Below, piece by piece: positions 17,056 through 27,004 of a stretch of 64,000 nucleotides of DNA. The position numbers and the translations under genes are program-made. The notes below the pieces were generated by a model, which was not told the DNA's origin, did no database searches, and saw only the letters and a list, made by a program, of their open reading frames with translations. The stretch is taken from assembly GCF_011008565.1 (NCBI RefSeq), contig NZ_JAAIWK010000010.1, forward strand, positions 1 to 64,000, in the 5' to 3' direction. The DNA comes from Heyndrickxia ginsengihumi (GTDB lineage Bacteria; Bacillota; Bacilli; Bacillales; Bacillaceae_C). The first letter of the stretch is position 1, and every line of letters begins with the position of its first letter.

Positions 17056-18084
17056 TCAACTTAAATAGCGATGATAAATGTTTTTTGCTTCAATAACATT
17101 TTTTGTTCCATGAATCAATGCTCGTCCATCTTGAAATAGTACAAACCGAATGTTTCCATCCTCGTAGGCCAATAAAAAATCATTCGTCATTGTTTTACCA
17201 GGTAACGTTTTAAAACGATCTGACAATTGCTTAAAATCAGGTCTCCACCTTTTTCCAGGCCGGATTTGCACAGTATCACGACCGCAAAGCACAGTTGTTT
17301 TTGCGATATTTTCCTGTTGCAAATATGGATAAGTACGATCACTTCCGCATGAAGGGCAATGTATATCATGCAAAACAGAAGGATCGATACTCGAAGTTTG
17401 ATTTTTCCAAAGGTCAAAAGATAATAGTCTATTCCGGCAAGCTTCTGTTTGTTCAGTTAAAATTTTTAATGCCTCTATTACTTGATGGCTCGTCACCTGA
17501 GTTACGACAGGCATAATGACTCCTACAGTATCACATGTCGGCATAGCTTCTAACGATATATATTTTGCTAAACAGTTTAAACACGGCGTTTTCCCAGGAA
17601 TGACCGTATATGTAACTCCATACGCTCCAACGCATGCCCCATAAATCAGTGGAATATTGTATTTAACCGCTGCATCATTCATCATAAATCTTGTTTCAAA
17701 ATTATCTGTTGCATCAATTAGCAAATCGCTCTCTTTAGCAAGCTGTTCCAATTCGTTTGCCCCAGCATCCTGAATATATGACTTTATTTCTACACTTGAA
17801 TTAATCTCTTGTAATCGTTTTTGGGCAGCTACAGCTTTTGGTGTCTTATTAATTACATCCTTTTCAGTAAATAGCTGTTGACGGTGCAAGTTTGTTAGTT
17901 CTACATAATCTCTATCCACTAAGTTCATTCGCCCTACACCAGCTCTTGCAAGCATTTCAGCAGAACTGGAGCCAAGAGCACCGAGGCCTACAACTGTTAC
18001 TGTTTTTGTACTTATTTTCTGTTGACCAGACTCCCCAATACGATCAAAGAGGATTTGCTTGCTATAGCGCTCCTCTACCGTCAT
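17056..18084 (-). CDS. thiF: ThiF/MoeB-type sulfur carrier adenylyltransferase
   Basis: ThiF activates the C-terminal glycine of ThiS with ATP so that it can receive sulfur. The 342-residue protein has the nucleotide loop [19 protein letters not shown] (about 31-49), the Arg-finger region [19 protein letters not shown], and two zinc-binding pairs CLNC and CPSC. The C-terminal part beyond about 250 is an extra domain of uncertain role. It overlaps the thiG end by four bases and is last in the tenI-thiO-thiS-thiG-thiF operon, which supports a thiamine role over molybdopterin. Confidence 0.92.
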   Translation of the reverse strand: MTVEERYSKQILFDRIGESGQQKISTKTVTVVGLGALGSSSAEMLARAGVGRMNLVDRDYVELTNLHRQQLFTEKDVINKTPKAVAAQKRLQEINSSVEIKSYIQDAGANELEQLAKESDLLIDATDNFETRFMMNDAAVKYNIPLIYGACVGAYGVTYTVIPGKTPCLNCLAKYISLEAMPTCDTVGVIMPVVTQVTSHQVIEALKILTEQTEACRNRLLSFDLWKNQTSSIDPSVLHDIHCPSCGSDRTYPYLQQENIAKTTVLCGRDTVQIRPGKRWRPDFKQLSDRFKTLPGKTMTNDFLLAYEDGNIRFVLFQDGRALIHGTKNVIEAKNIYHRYLS

Positions 18085-18845
18085 ACAATGGAACCCTCTA
18101 ACGGACTAGAGGCAATGCCATAATTTTTTCTTTCAATTCTGCCTGCTTCATATGATAACCGCCCCGCTTGAATGCCATATCGCATTGCTTCTGCCATTTT
18201 TACAGGATCTTTAGCGCCAGAAACTGCGCTATTCAGCAATACAGCATCTGCACCAAGCTCCATTGCAAATGCCGCATCTTTAGCACTGCCGATACCCGCA
18301 TCGACAATAACTGGAATGCTTGATTGCTCAATAATAAAACTTAGATTAAGAGGATTTACAATCCCCTGGCCAGAACCAATTGGAGATGCCCCTGGCATAA
18401 TGGCATGAGCCCCAAGTTCTTCTAATTTTTTCGCTAAAACAACATCATCTGACGTATAAGGAAGGACGATAAAACCTTCACTTAGAAGCATTTCTGTAGC
18501 TTTTAATGTTTCAACTGGATCAGGAAGTAATGTCCTTTCATCGCCAATCACTTCTACTTTAATCATATCGCACAGCCCGCTTGCTTTTGCTAGGCGTGCA
18601 ATGCGGACTGCTTCCTCAGCATTTTTTGCTCCAGCTGTATTTGGCAGCAATGTGTACGCAGAAGCCTCTAATTTTTCTAGAAAATTCGGCTGGCTTGGTT
18701 CAAAAATATTCATTCTCCGCACTGCAAATGTTAAAATCTCTGTTCCTGATACTTGGACAGCTTCCTTTTGGACGTCAAAATTTGTAAATTTACCTGTTCC
18801 TAACAATAATCTTGATTCAAATTGCTTATTTGCAATTTTCCACAT
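18081..18845 (-). CDS. thiG: Thiazole synthase
   Basis: ThiG builds the thiazole phosphate ring of thiamine from deoxyxylulose phosphate, dehydroglycine and ThiS thiocarboxylate. The 254-residue TIM barrel shows [10 protein letters not shown] at the N-terminus, the catalytic Lys region [29 protein letters not shown] and [28 protein letters not shown]. The start follows thiS by three bases and is embedded in a GGGGGTGGATGATAG run that serves both genes. Confidence 0.96.
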   Translation of the reverse strand: MWKIANKQFESRLLLGTGKFTNFDVQKEAVQVSGTEILTFAVRRMNIFEPSQPNFLEKLEASAYTLLPNTAGAKNAEEAVRIARLAKASGLCDMIKVEVIGDERTLLPDPVETLKATEMLLSEGFIVLPYTSDDVVLAKKLEELGAHAIMPGASPIGSGQGIVNPLNLSFIIEQSSIPVIVDAGIGSAKDAAFAMELGADAVLLNSAVSGAKDPVKMAEAMRYGIQAGRLSYEAGRIERKNYGIASSPLEGSIV

Positions 18846-18848
18846 CTA

Positions 18849-19052
18849 TCATCCACCCCCAACAAATTGTACAATCTCCAGTGTGTCCTTTTCAGCAATC
18901 TTTTGTGTATTCCACTGTTCTTGCTTTAGCACTTGACCATTATGCTCAACAATTGGCCCGCGCTGTAACAGTTGGAAATGCTCTAATAATTCTTTTATCG
19001 TCATAACATTAGAATCGATCGTTACCTGTTCACCATTAATTGTAATGGTCAT
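18849..19052 (-). CDS. thiS: Sulfur carrier protein ThiS
   Basis: This ubiquitin-fold sulfur carrier has 67 residues and ends in VGGG, giving the C-terminal Gly-Gly needed for thiocarboxylation. It overlaps the thiO stop by four bases and precedes thiG, the usual order. The N-terminal ITINGEQV strand is typical of the family. Confidence 0.93.
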   Translation of the reverse strand: MTITINGEQVTIDSNVMTIKELLEHFQLLQRGPIVEHNGQVLKQEQWNTQKIAEKDTLEIVQFVGGG

Positions 19053-20167
19053 ACATTCACCTCCTTTTCATGCCTTTGCGGAGAAAAGTGTGCAAGCAAA
19101 GGATGCTTTTCATGATTCAATATCATCTCTGCCATCCATTTTCCTGTAATAGGGCTTAACAAAATTCCGTTGCGATAATGTCCGCACGCTACGTATAGCT
19201 CCTCAACGCGCTCGAGCTTTCCAACATAAGGGAGACCATCAACAGTTTGCGGACGATGTCCAGCCCACACATGTTCAATACTACCGTCGTCTACTGCAGG
19301 TACTAGTTTCATAGCTTCAGTTAACAAGCTTGTAATTCCCCCAGCTGTAACATTTTTCGTATAGTCATGCGGCTTTGTCGTCGCCCCAATAACAAGCCGT
19401 TTTCCTCTTTTCGGAACAATATAACACCCTTTCCCCATAATCGTTGTTTGAATAGGCAACTGAGAGAAACGCAATGAAATACATTCTCCCTTCACTGGGT
19501 AAACTTCTGCATTGAAACCAAATGGTTGCAAAAGTCGAGGTGTCTGTATGCTTGAGGCAATTACAACTGACTTTGCAAAATAAGACTGCGCTTCCGCCTT
19601 TACCCCGCATGCTTTTCCATTTTCTTTGATAATTGAAACTACTTCAGTATCCGTTAAAAGCGTTGCCCCATTAGCCGTTGCACTATAAAGAAAAGCTTTT
19701 GCTAAATTCGGGGCAACAATTTGATGATCGTTTGGCAAATATAAGCCTGCTTTAATGTCTTCTCCTAAATGCGGTTCCTTGTCAAACAAATCCTTTCCAT
19801 TTAGTAATATAGCCTGTTGACCTTGGCTTTGATGAAAAGTCATTAATGTTTCTAACTCAGAAGTTTGCTCATCTGTAATGGCAACTTGAAGCAATCCTTT
19901 TTGCACAAGACCAATATCTATTCCACTTTTCTCTCTTAACTTACACGCAAGCTCAGGAAACATCTCCCTACTCTTTTGTGCCATTTCATAAAATGGGCCT
20001 GCCGTATGGATTTCAGCTTGTGCTCCTAACATTCCTCCCGCAGCTCCTGATGCTCCTTTAGCTGGCTGATCTTTTTCAATAATTAAAACAGATGCACCTT
20101 GTTCAGTTAAATAGTAAGCTATGGAACTGCCAATAACACCTGCTCCTACAATAATCACATCATACAT
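19049..20167 (-). CDS. thiO: Glycine oxidase ThiO
   Basis: ThiO is an FAD enzyme that oxidises glycine to the imine used by ThiG. The 372-residue protein starts MYDVIIVGAGVIGSSIAYYL (dinucleotide-binding fold) and ends with the family pattern GHRPQTVDGLPYVG and HYRNGILLSPITG. I chose ATG 20167, which overlaps the tenI stop codon and follows GGGGATGA; upstream in-frame starts have no support. FAD-dependent ThiO is the aerobic route, used in place of the radical SAM enzyme ThiH. Confidence 0.94.
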   Translation of the reverse strand: MYDVIIVGAGVIGSSIAYYLTEQGASVLIIEKDQPAKGASGAAGGMLGAQAEIHTAGPFYEMAQKSREMFPELACKLREKSGIDIGLVQKGLLQVAITDEQTSELETLMTFHQSQGQQAILLNGKDLFDKEPHLGEDIKAGLYLPNDHQIVAPNLAKAFLYSATANGATLLTDTEVVSIIKENGKACGVKAEAQSYFAKSVVIASSIQTPRLLQPFGFNAEVYPVKGECISLRFSQLPIQTTIMGKGCYIVPKRGKRLVIGATTKPHDYTKNVTAGGITSLLTEAMKLVPAVDDGSIEHVWAGHRPQTVDGLPYVGKLERVEELYVACGHYRNGILLSPITGKWMAEMILNHEKHPLLAHFSPQRHEKEVNV

Positions 20168-20774
20168 ACATGTCATCCCCTTTTTCGTGCAGCATTGCAA
20201 GCACCTTTTCTATATGTTTTGCCTTCCAAACAGTTGAGCGTATTGCAACTCCATCTACTTCGGCTTTCAATAGCATTGGCAATGTCTTTACTGTAACGCC
20301 TCCGATAGCAATAACAGGAATTGAAACCGTCTCTTTTACCTTCTTTAGCGTAGAAATTCCTATTGGTGGAATATTCGGGTGGGAAGGGGTTTCAAAAATA
20401 TGTCCTAATATCAGAAAATCAGCCTTTAATCTCTCCTTCATTTTCGCCTCTGTATACGAATGAACAGAAGCACCGACTAGCAAGGAAGGAAAGTTCTCCT
20501 TCACTTCTAATATAGATGAAGATCCGTACCCTAGCTGCACACCTTTCACATGTAAACTGTCAGCAACATCAGGAAAATGGTTGATCATAATTTTTTTCGG
20601 ATGAATCCCCATCTCTAAAGCTTGTGACGCCCATAAAAACATGTCCTCTTTAGAAAGGCTTTTATCGCGAAGGTGAAGAACATCAAACATATGCTGGCAT
20701 CCCGCCAATTGCTCAAATTGCCGCTCATAACCTTCCCGCCTATTACCGCTAATAATATGTATTTCCACGTCCAT
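20160..20774 (-). CDS. tenI: TenI thiazole tautomerase
   Basis: TenI catalyses aromatisation of the ThiG product to the carboxylated thiazole phosphate. The 204-residue TIM barrel resembles ThiE, with LHLRDKSLS, GVQLGYGS, GASVHSYTEA, FLILGHIFETPSHPNIPPIG and PVIAIGGV. Its place as first gene of a thiazole operon favours TenI over ThiE. It begins 18 bases after the riboswitch terminator, with AAAGGAGAATGG ahead of the ATG. Confidence 0.9.
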   Translation of the reverse strand: MDVEIHIISGNRREGYERQFEQLAGCQHMFDVLHLRDKSLSKEDMFLWASQALEMGIHPKKIMINHFPDVADSLHVKGVQLGYGSSSILEVKENFPSLLVGASVHSYTEAKMKERLKADFLILGHIFETPSHPNIPPIGISTLKKVKETVSIPVIAIGGVTVKTLPMLLKAEVDGVAIRSTVWKAKHIEKVLAMLHEKGDDMYV

Positions 20775-20791
20775 TCTCCTTTGAGAATAAA

Positions 20792-20837
20792 ATAAAAAGC
20801 CGTCCTTTCCAGCATTACGCGAAAAAGGACGGCTTTA
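20792..20837 (-). terminator. TPP riboswitch terminator
   Basis: AAAGCCGTCCTTT and AAAGGACGGCTTT pair across a short loop and are followed on the minus strand by TTTTATTTT. It lies between the TPP aptamer and tenI. Confidence 0.88.
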
Positions 20838-20854
20838 TAAATGCACCAAAAAAA

Positions 20855-20945
20855 CCGATCCACTTCCCTACGCTGGTATTAGCCATATCAGGTCATAAGG
20901 GTCAGGTATACACCTTTCTCAGCAAATTGCTCCCCTAGTGGAAAA
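20855..20945 (-). promoter_or_regulatory. TPP (thi-box) riboswitch for tenI-thiOSGF
   Basis: The minus strand reads CTAGGGGAGC, GCTGAGAAAGG, ACCCTTATGACCTGATATGG and CTAATACCAGCGTAGGGAA. These are the conserved pyrimidine- and pyrophosphate-sensing strands of the thi-box. A terminator follows. Confidence 0.95.
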
Positions 20946-21068
20946 ACAGACTATTTAATTATTTTCAATGTTATCACAGTTAGAAACAGTTGGTCAACAA
21001 CTACAAATTCAGCATTCAAAAGAAAGTTCCCATTTTTTAAGATTTCTAGACTTTACATATGTCAATAA

Positions 21069-21105
21069 AAAAAGCAGCACGGGAAACAAATCCTTGCTGC
21101 TTCAT
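21069..21105 (-). terminator. Terminator after tRNA-Lys
   Basis: GCAGCAAGGA and TCCCGTGCTGC pair with one mismatch and are followed on the minus strand by a T run (TTTTTTT). It begins 12 bases after the tRNA 3' end. Confidence 0.75.
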
Positions 21106-21116
21106 TATTTATATAA

Positions 21117-21189
<73 letters not shown>

Positions 21190-21741
21190 GTTAACTACAA
21201 TACATATATTACTACTATCTTAAATAAAAATCAAATATTCTTATTTTAAAAATTAGTATCATTGCGGTATTAAGCTATTACCTAGTATAACTAGGCATAT
21301 CGCAAAGATAATAGTCACTTTAAATGGAAGCTTCAAAACATAAGTTTTTCGGACAGTACTCTGCTGGCATATACCTTAACTCTATATCGTCAATTGCGCA
21401 ATCTTCTATTTACAATAGCATCCTTAATAATAGAGAGATATTGATTGTACTCCTAACTGCAAAAGAGCATAAGGCAAACATGCTATCACCAAGGTGGTAG
21501 ATTAGGCAGAGCCTGATGTTAGAGCGATATCAAAAATATAAAAGTTTTCTATGCAAAAGCTATGCAGGGTTTCACCTTGTTTTAGTGATAAAGTTCTTCA
21601 AGATTTGAAAGAACTTTGCAGTAAGGGAAAGCAGCATGAATGAATCACGCTGCTTTTTATTTTTTTGAAGTTCCTACATATAAATTCGAACTTTTCCTAA
21701 ACCGTATTTGATTAAAAATGAGAACACAAATGATAAAACAC
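21190..21741. other. Gene-poor, probably decayed stretch
   Basis: The only notable frame is 21324-21500 (+), 58 codons starting MEASKHKFFGQYSAGIYLN and ending MLSPRW. It has no ribosome binding site, and I do not recognise it. A plus-strand hairpin at about 21628-21660 (AAAGCAGC...GCTGCTTTTT) looks like a terminator, so a gene may once have been read rightward here. Confidence 0.35.
21628..21660 (+). terminator. Orphan intrinsic terminator
   Basis: AAAGCAGC and GCTGCTTT pair around a 13-base loop, then a long T run follows. No intact plus-strand gene precedes it. Confidence 0.65.
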
Positions 21742-22205
21742 TTAATTTAGATCGTTTTTGTTTATTGTAATTGTTAACACGGGTTTTTTCTTTGAAGCAA
21801 CAAATGTAACGCTTTTATCTTTATAAGTATCATCATTTAATTTTTTTACTAGCTTATCTTTTTGCTGCAAATTTTTTTATAATCCGCACGAGTCATATTC
21901 GTAGGTCATACTCTAAATTCATATTTGATTCCATCTGTGACACGAATATTAAACTTTTGGTTCACAATTCGAGTGGATGCTGACGGAAGAACAGCAGTTT
22001 TAGAGTTTTCCGATCCATATCTGTTTATACCCAACAAAACCTATTTTGATCGGTTGCATTATTGATGATCTTTACTTTTAATATGAATTCCTCGGCTTTT
22101 GATTGGTTTTATTGGTGGTCTTTTGTTGATGGGTAGTGCATCCACTTAGTATTAATATTATTAATGATATAGATGTTATAAATGTCGAAAATGCTTTAAT
22201 TTTAA
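21742..22205 (-). pseudogene. Decayed lipoprotein gene
   Basis: Reading the minus strand from about 22205, a lipoprotein signal sequence appears (KAFSTFITSISLIILILSGC, with lipobox LSGC), followed by THQQKTTNKTNQKP. The frame then breaks near 22090; the next piece, AEEFILKVKIINNATDQN, breaks near 22030. A third piece, GINRYGSENSKTAVLPSAS, runs through KFNIRVTDGIKYEFRV to a TGA near 21906. A fourth piece, after an A-run shift near 21870, reads LVKKLNDDTYKDKSV and ends TITINKNDLN at TAA 21742. No start codon remains at the expected site. At least three frameshifts and a stop show a dead gene. The last part resembles small extracellular domains on Bacillus lipoproteins, but I cannot name a family. 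Confidence 0.75.
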
Positions 22206-22367
22206 ATCTTCCCCTTTCTATTAGAATGAATTTTCAATTTATTAATATTATACTAAATTAAAGGGGAGAGATATTTTAAAAAGGGATATCTTAAATATAG
22301 ATATTCGGAAGAAAAAATAGTAATAATGTCCACTTATAAGTGTTAAAGATTCATTTTAATGAAGTGC

Positions 22368-22402
22368 AGCAAAAAGGCCCTGAACGGGGGCCTTTTTGCC
22401 CT
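22368..22402. terminator. Bidirectional terminator
   Basis: AAAAAGGCCC and GGGCCTTTTT (within GGGGGCCTTTTT) form a strong stem with a short loop and T runs on both sides. It lies between the lipoprotein remnant and the remnant near 22.6 kb. Confidence 0.75.
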
Positions 22403-22519
22403 GTTAATATAATTTTTAGATATTTCACTTTTTTATCAACTGAAGCATCCTGACATTAATTATCCATCATATAGAGAAACAAGGAACCTTAAATTTGCTT
22501 TATCAGGGGATCTTTGTTT

Positions 22520-22726
22520 CTTAATCAACAATTGGCTGTTTTTTGGGCTCTCTCTATCACTTTGTCAACGAGTTTATATCGTTTTCCAGCTACCTTGATT
22601 TTTAACGTTGGCTAAAACGATATCGCCAAGTTGAATATTCAAATTTCGCAAAGCTTTAGGAATGTCCAGATGTATTTTCTTCTTTTAGTCAATTTATTAT
22701 TAATGAACTGATAAAATTATTTTTCA
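22520..22726 (-). pseudogene. Possible AbrB/MazE-like remnant
   Basis: On the minus strand, after a possible ATG near 22726 and a frame break, the reading KIHLDIPKALRNLNIQLGD and then IVLANVKNQGSW resembles the swapped-hairpin DNA-binding domain of AbrB/MazE proteins (pattern IPK-x-LR-x-L-x-I-x-x-GD). It breaks again and continues as KRYKLVDKVIERAQKTANC to TGA. Two or more frameshifts make it non-functional as read. The family call is tentative. Confidence 0.35.
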
Positions 22727-22742
22727 TAGGTAGCCTTTGTAT

Positions 22743-24179
22743 TTAAAGACCCCTTTTTTCTACACGCTGTGTACAAAAGCTTATGATTATAAAGGCAAGG
22801 CATGAAATGACGATTGGTAATACAACTGTATGGATACCAAACGGATTTGGATAAAAGCGATCGATAAAAATATAGGAAGCCATGCCGAGAATCATAGAAG
22901 TGATGGCACCATACTTATTGCCTTTTTTCCAATACAAGCCAAAAATAATTGGCCAAATAAACACAGACTCTAACCCGCCAAAGGAAAATAAGTTTAACCA
23001 AACAATTAAATTTGGCGGACTTAAAAATAATATGACTACGATTACGCCGATAATTGCTGTAACAGAATAGCTAACTGTTTTAATATGATTCGTGTTTGCA
23101 TTTGGTTTTACATAATTCAAATAAATATCTTTCACAAGTGCAGAACTTACTAAAATTAATAGGGCATCTACAGTAGACATAATCGCAGCCATTGGGGCCG
23201 CTAGCACAACACCTGCCATAAACGGCGGTAATACTTTCATCGATAGTAAAGGCATAACTGTATCAGGTACTTTGACACCTGGCAATACAGGTCTTGCAAT
23301 AACTCCAATCAAGTGCATTCCGATCATAATAAAGCCGACGACGATCGTACCGATAATAATCGCTCGATGCATGGCTTTGGAATTTTTGTAGGACATAGCC
23401 CGAACAGTAATTTGCGGCAGTCCAACAACACCGACCCCGACTAAAATCCAGAAAGAAGATACATAGGCGGGAGTTAATTCATGATGAGCACCAAATGGAC
23501 TTACCAAATTAGGATTTTCAGCAGCAAGATCTGCCATAATCTTGCTCATACCACCGCCAGCCTTAATAGTGGCGATTAAAAGAATTAATGTTCCGACAAA
23601 CATGACAACTCCCTGCACTGCATCTGTAACTGCAACAGCCCGAAATCCACCGACAATAACAAAAACTGTTACCGATATCGCAAAAATGATTAATGCTGTC
23701 GTATAGGATAGCCCTGTTAGGGATTCTATTAATCTCGCGCCGCCAATCCATTGCGCAGTCATCGATGAAAAAAGAAAGATAATGATGCTAAGCGCTGATA
23801 ACACAACAACAATTTTACTCTGATATCTTTCCCTCAAAAAATCAATGAGTGTAACTGCATTGTATTTTCTAGAAATAATCGCAAATTTTTTCCCTAATAC
23901 CATTAAAACGAAATAACCTGTAGCAAGCTGTGCCGAAGCAAGCAGTACCCAGCCCAAGCCTTCTGTATAAGCAATCCCAGGTCCGCCAATAAAACTACTT
24001 GCGCTTCCGTATGTAGCTACCATCGTCATCGCTAAAATAAAACCGCCGAGTTGACGCTCACCAAGGAAATATTCTTGTACGAAGGAATTAGACTTTAGCA
24101 CAAACTTATTGGCCCAAAAGCCAACAATAAAAATTATAATTAAAAATACAATAAGCGGGGTAATCACAAACCAATTCAT
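22743..24179 (-). CDS. panF: Sodium/pantothenate symporter
   Basis: This 478-residue protein of the sodium:solute symporter family has about 13 hydrophobic segments and imports pantothenate with Na+. The family features VATYGSASSFIGGPGIAYTEG near residue 54 (Na+ site region) and VVGGFRAVAVTDAVQGVVM near 175 are clear. Assignment to PanF over other symporters rests on the adjacent yhdT gene, the same pairing as in E. coli. The start overlaps the yhdT stop by one base. No terminator is seen directly downstream. Confidence 0.85.
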   Translation of the reverse strand: MNWFVITPLIVFLIIIFIVGFWANKFVLKSNSFVQEYFLGERQLGGFILAMTMVATYGSASSFIGGPGIAYTEGLGWVLLASAQLATGYFVLMVLGKKFAIISRKYNAVTLIDFLRERYQSKIVVVLSALSIIIFLFSSMTAQWIGGARLIESLTGLSYTTALIIFAISVTVFVIVGGFRAVAVTDAVQGVVMFVGTLILLIATIKAGGGMSKIMADLAAENPNLVSPFGAHHELTPAYVSSFWILVGVGVVGLPQITVRAMSYKNSKAMHRAIIIGTIVVGFIMIGMHLIGVIARPVLPGVKVPDTVMPLLSMKVLPPFMAGVVLAAPMAAIMSTVDALLILVSSALVKDIYLNYVKPNANTNHIKTVSYSVTAIIGVIVVILFLSPPNLIVWLNLFSFGGLESVFIWPIIFGLYWKKGNKYGAITSMILGMASYIFIDRFYPNPFGIHTVVLPIVISCLAFIIISFCTQRVEKRGL

Positions 24180-24460
24180 TATTTATCCCCCTCGTCATCA
24201 AACGGTATATCTTTAAAAAAGAATTTTACACAAATAATGGTACAGATCACGATTACAATGTAACCGAGAATACAGCTATAAAAAAACCACGCAGGCATAC
24301 CTAATATGTATTTATAATCCTTTACAGGTTTTGAACCAAACCCATAAGCAAAGCCATACCACCAGATAAAATTAATAATCACAAGGACGACTCCGATAAG
24401 TGCTTCGCGATGGGCAATTTTAAATCTTTGATCATCTAGCTCATCAGGCTTTTTAATCAT
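24179..24460 (-). CDS. yhdT: YhdT family (DUF997) small membrane protein
   Basis: This encodes a 93-residue protein with two hydrophobic segments and the conserved FKIAHREALIGV start and WYGFAYGFGS loop. YhdT proteins are encoded next to panF in many bacteria and may be an accessory subunit, though the function is not established. ATG 24460 follows GAAGG at fair spacing; a longer in-frame start would add nine residues. It overlaps panF by one base and follows the AbrB-family transporter gene by 29 bases. Confidence 0.85.
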   Translation of the reverse strand: MIKKPDELDDQRFKIAHREALIGVVLVIINFIWWYGFAYGFGSKPVKDYKYILGMPAWFFYSCILGYIVIVICTIICVKFFFKDIPFDDEGDK

Positions 24461-24489
24461 ATATTTTCCTTCCTTCTTTCGTAGCACTT

Positions 24490-25578
24490 TTACTCATTCG
24501 CTTTTGTTTTTATAAACTTTCTTTTAAACAACCATTTTAAGAAAGGTGGAACGGCAACTAAAATGAAGAAAATCCGAAACATCTGATAAGAAGAAACCAC
24601 AGAAATATCGGCATCAACTTCATGTGCAAGCAATCCCATTTGATCCATACCCCCAGGCGCGACACTGAGAAAACTTGTAACTACGCTTGCTCCAAATAGT
24701 TTCACAAGAATAAAACATAATAAAAATGAAGTAGCAATTAAACCGAGTCCTGTTAAAATAGCCAGGAAAGTAATTTTTACTTTATTTTGTAATTTTTCCG
24801 GTTTCATCATTAAACCAATATAAGTCCCAACTAAAATTTGTGAAATATCTAATAAAATCGGAGGCAGGCTGCTTCCATGAAGACCAGACAAACATAAAAT
24901 GGTCGTAGCAATGATTGGTCCGAGCATAAATGGTGTCGGGAGCTTAACTTTTTTACCTAAAAAGGCAAAAATAATGCACACAATCGTAAAGATAAAAATA
25001 TTGGGAAATAGCGGACCCCAGCTTGCCGCTGTCTGTTTCACTGCTTCTCCAACTTGCCCTTGATTCAGTAATGGACTTAAAACGAGCAAAGGAATGCAAA
25101 ATACAATAAGTAATAAGCGGGTAACTTGAATAAATGTTACAACCGTTAAATCAATTCCTTTGATTTCTTCTGCTAATGTCACCATTTGTGATAAGCCGCC
25201 TGGAATACTTCCCGTTAAAATCGTTGGATAGTCAACCCCTGTTGCTTTAGAGACAATTAAAGCAAACACTGCACCCATGCCAAGCAACAATAGTGTAATC
25301 AGCAACATAAATGGCAGCTGGTAAAAAATTTCAATAATAGCTTCTTTTGTAAAAGAGAGCCCAATTGTATATCCAACAATAACCAAGCCAGTATTTCGCA
25401 GCTCGACAGGCCAGTATAGCTGCACTTTCCCGACTTTGGAGCCGATCATTACTGCAGCTAAAGAGCCTAGTAACCACGGAATAGGCAAATGCACTAGCGA
25501 AAACAAATATCCTCCTATAAGAGCATAAATAAGTGTAATAATCCACCTAATTGCAGTATGTTCAAAGTTTATTCCCAT
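24490..25578 (-). CDS. AbrB-family membrane transporter
   Basis: This 362-residue polytopic protein is of the AbrB duplication family (named after a regulator of ammonia monooxygenase in Pseudomonas, unrelated to the Bacillus AbrB DNA-binding protein). The two halves each contain a GPGG/GSIPGGLSQM-like loop: TGSIPGGLSQMVTLAEE near residue 122 and SVAPGGMDQMGLLAHE near 310. This internal repeat is diagnostic. Substrate is unknown. It is the first gene of an operon with yhdT and panF, so a link to pantothenate or other organic acid transport is possible. GAGGGG precedes the ATG. Confidence 0.82.
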   Translation of the reverse strand: MGINFEHTAIRWIITLIYALIGGYLFSLVHLPIPWLLGSLAAVMIGSKVGKVQLYWPVELRNTGLVIVGYTIGLSFTKEAIIEIFYQLPFMLLITLLLLGMGAVFALIVSKATGVDYPTILTGSIPGGLSQMVTLAEEIKGIDLTVVTFIQVTRLLLIVFCIPLLVLSPLLNQGQVGEAVKQTAASWGPLFPNIFIFTIVCIIFAFLGKKVKLPTPFMLGPIIATTILCLSGLHGSSLPPILLDISQILVGTYIGLMMKPEKLQNKVKITFLAILTGLGLIATSFLLCFILVKLFGASVVTSFLSVAPGGMDQMGLLAHEVDADISVVSSYQMFRIFFILVAVPPFLKWLFKRKFIKTKANE

Positions 25579-25737
25579 CTAACCCCTCTTTCAATAAAAA
25601 AATCATAGTGCAGTAGTTACAATAAAGTCCGACTATAATGTTAAATCTTGTAATCAATAATTTCAATCCAATAATCTATTGCATCAGCTTGCTATCGGTA
25701 ATTATTGCAAATAATAACTAGGACTTGCTTAACAAAA

Positions 25738-25930
25738 AAAGAGTCTAGGACAAGAATATATTAACTAAAGAAACCCGAATATCGCACTCCAACTCGCTCC
25801 GGAATTATCTTTTGCTTTCCGCGGGCGGCTGGTGAGCCTCCCTCAGGAGTCTACGTATATTTCTGAAGCTGATTTGTGCAATATTCCTCTTCAGCTAACT
25901 ACTTTTGAGGTTTGTCCTAGCCTTTTTTAA
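25738..25930. repeat. Intergenic repeat, copy 4 (full-length palindromic type)
   Basis: Bounded by AGTCTAGGACAAG and GTTTGTCCTAGCC, with inner blocks TATTAACTAAAGA, CTCCGGAATTATC, GCTTTCCGCGGGCGGCTGG, TGAGCCTCC and CAGCTAACTACTTTTGAGG. It matches the 60.4-kb copy in the same orientation and the 6.6-kb copy in reverse. Confidence 0.75.
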
Positions 25931-26064
25931 AATGATTTTCAACCCTTGTTTATACTTTAAAACGAGTCTTCTGCTAATACGCTGAAGCAACTCCTTTCTA
26001 TTGCTGTAAAAGATCAGTACAGCATACTCATCTTAAAGAATTTTTTATAAATCCCCCTTCTAAA

Positions 26065-26103
26065 CAAACAAAATCCACTATTTATATTAAAATAATGGAT
26101 TTC
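26065..26103 (-). terminator. Terminator of galU
   Basis: AATCCATTATTT and AAATAGTGGATT pair on the minus strand and are followed by TTGTTTGTTT, 17 bases after the stop codon. Confidence 0.75.
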
Positions 26104-26119
26104 TTCATTCATATCCTAT

Positions 26120-27004
26120 TTAAATAAGAGATTTTCGCATTCTACTACTTACTTCTTGGAGGTATTTGATCATTTCACTTCTTAAATCCTCGCGGGATAA
26201 TGCCATCTCAATCGTTGATTTAATAAAACCTAATTTTTCACCGACATCATAGCGAACACCTTCATATGCATATGCAAATACTTTTTGGATTTCATTTAAT
26301 TTAGAAATTGCATCTGTCAATTGTATTTCTCCGCCTGCACCTACTTGTTGCAATTCTAAAAACTGAAAAATTTCAGGTGTTAAAATGTATCGACCGATAA
26401 TCGCGACATTTGAAGGGGCATATTCAATTTTCGGTTTCTCTACAAAGCCTCGAACATCATATAGTCTTCCATTCTGCTCTAATGGATCGATAATCCCATA
26501 ACGGTCCGTTTCTTCTTTGGGAACTTCCATAACGGCAATGACACTCGACTGAACCTCGTTAAAAACATCAATCATCTGTTTTAGACACGGAGATTCTCCC
26601 TCAATAATATCGTCACCTAACAATACTGCAAAAGGTTCATTCCCGATAAAATTACGAGCACACCATATTGCATGACCGAGACCTTTTGGTTCTTTTTGAC
26701 GAATATAATGAATATCAACTTGTGCTGGCTGACGAACCTTCTCAAGTAAATCATACTTTTCTTTTGAAATTAAATTATGTTCCAGTTCAAATGCATTATC
26801 AAAATGATCTTCAATCGCTCTTTTTCCTTTACCAGTAACAATGATAATATCTTCAATACCAGAATTTACTGCTTCCTCTACAATATATTGAATTGTTGGC
26901 TTATCGACTATTGGAAGCATTTCTTTCGGCATTGCTTTCGTTGCTGGCAAAAACCTCGTACCTAATCCAGCAGCTGGGATAATTGCTTTTTTTATTTTGC
27001 TCAC
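26120..27004 (-). CDS. galU: UTP-glucose-1-phosphate uridylyltransferase
   Basis: This enzyme makes UDP-glucose for cell-wall polymers and glycolipids (GtaB in B. subtilis). The 294-residue protein shows the nucleotide-binding [26 protein letters not shown] and the region [10 protein letters not shown] chose GTG 27004 because AGAGGTG lies six bases upstream; the alternative GTG nine bases earlier overlaps that ribosome binding site. It is transcribed alone, with its own terminator. Confidence 0.95.
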   Translation of the reverse strand: MSKIKKAIIPAAGLGTRFLPATKAMPKEMLPIVDKPTIQYIVEEAVNSGIEDIIIVTGKGKRAIEDHFDNAFELEHNLISKEKYDLLEKVRQPAQVDIHYIRQKEPKGLGHAIWCARNFIGNEPFAVLLGDDIIEGESPCLKQMIDVFNEVQSSVIAVMEVPKEETDRYGIIDPLEQNGRLYDVRGFVEKPKIEYAPSNVAIIGRYILTPEIFQFLELQQVGAGGEIQLTDAISKLNEIQKVFAYAYEGVRYDVGEKLGFIKSTIEMALSREDLRSEMIKYLQEVSSRMRKSLI

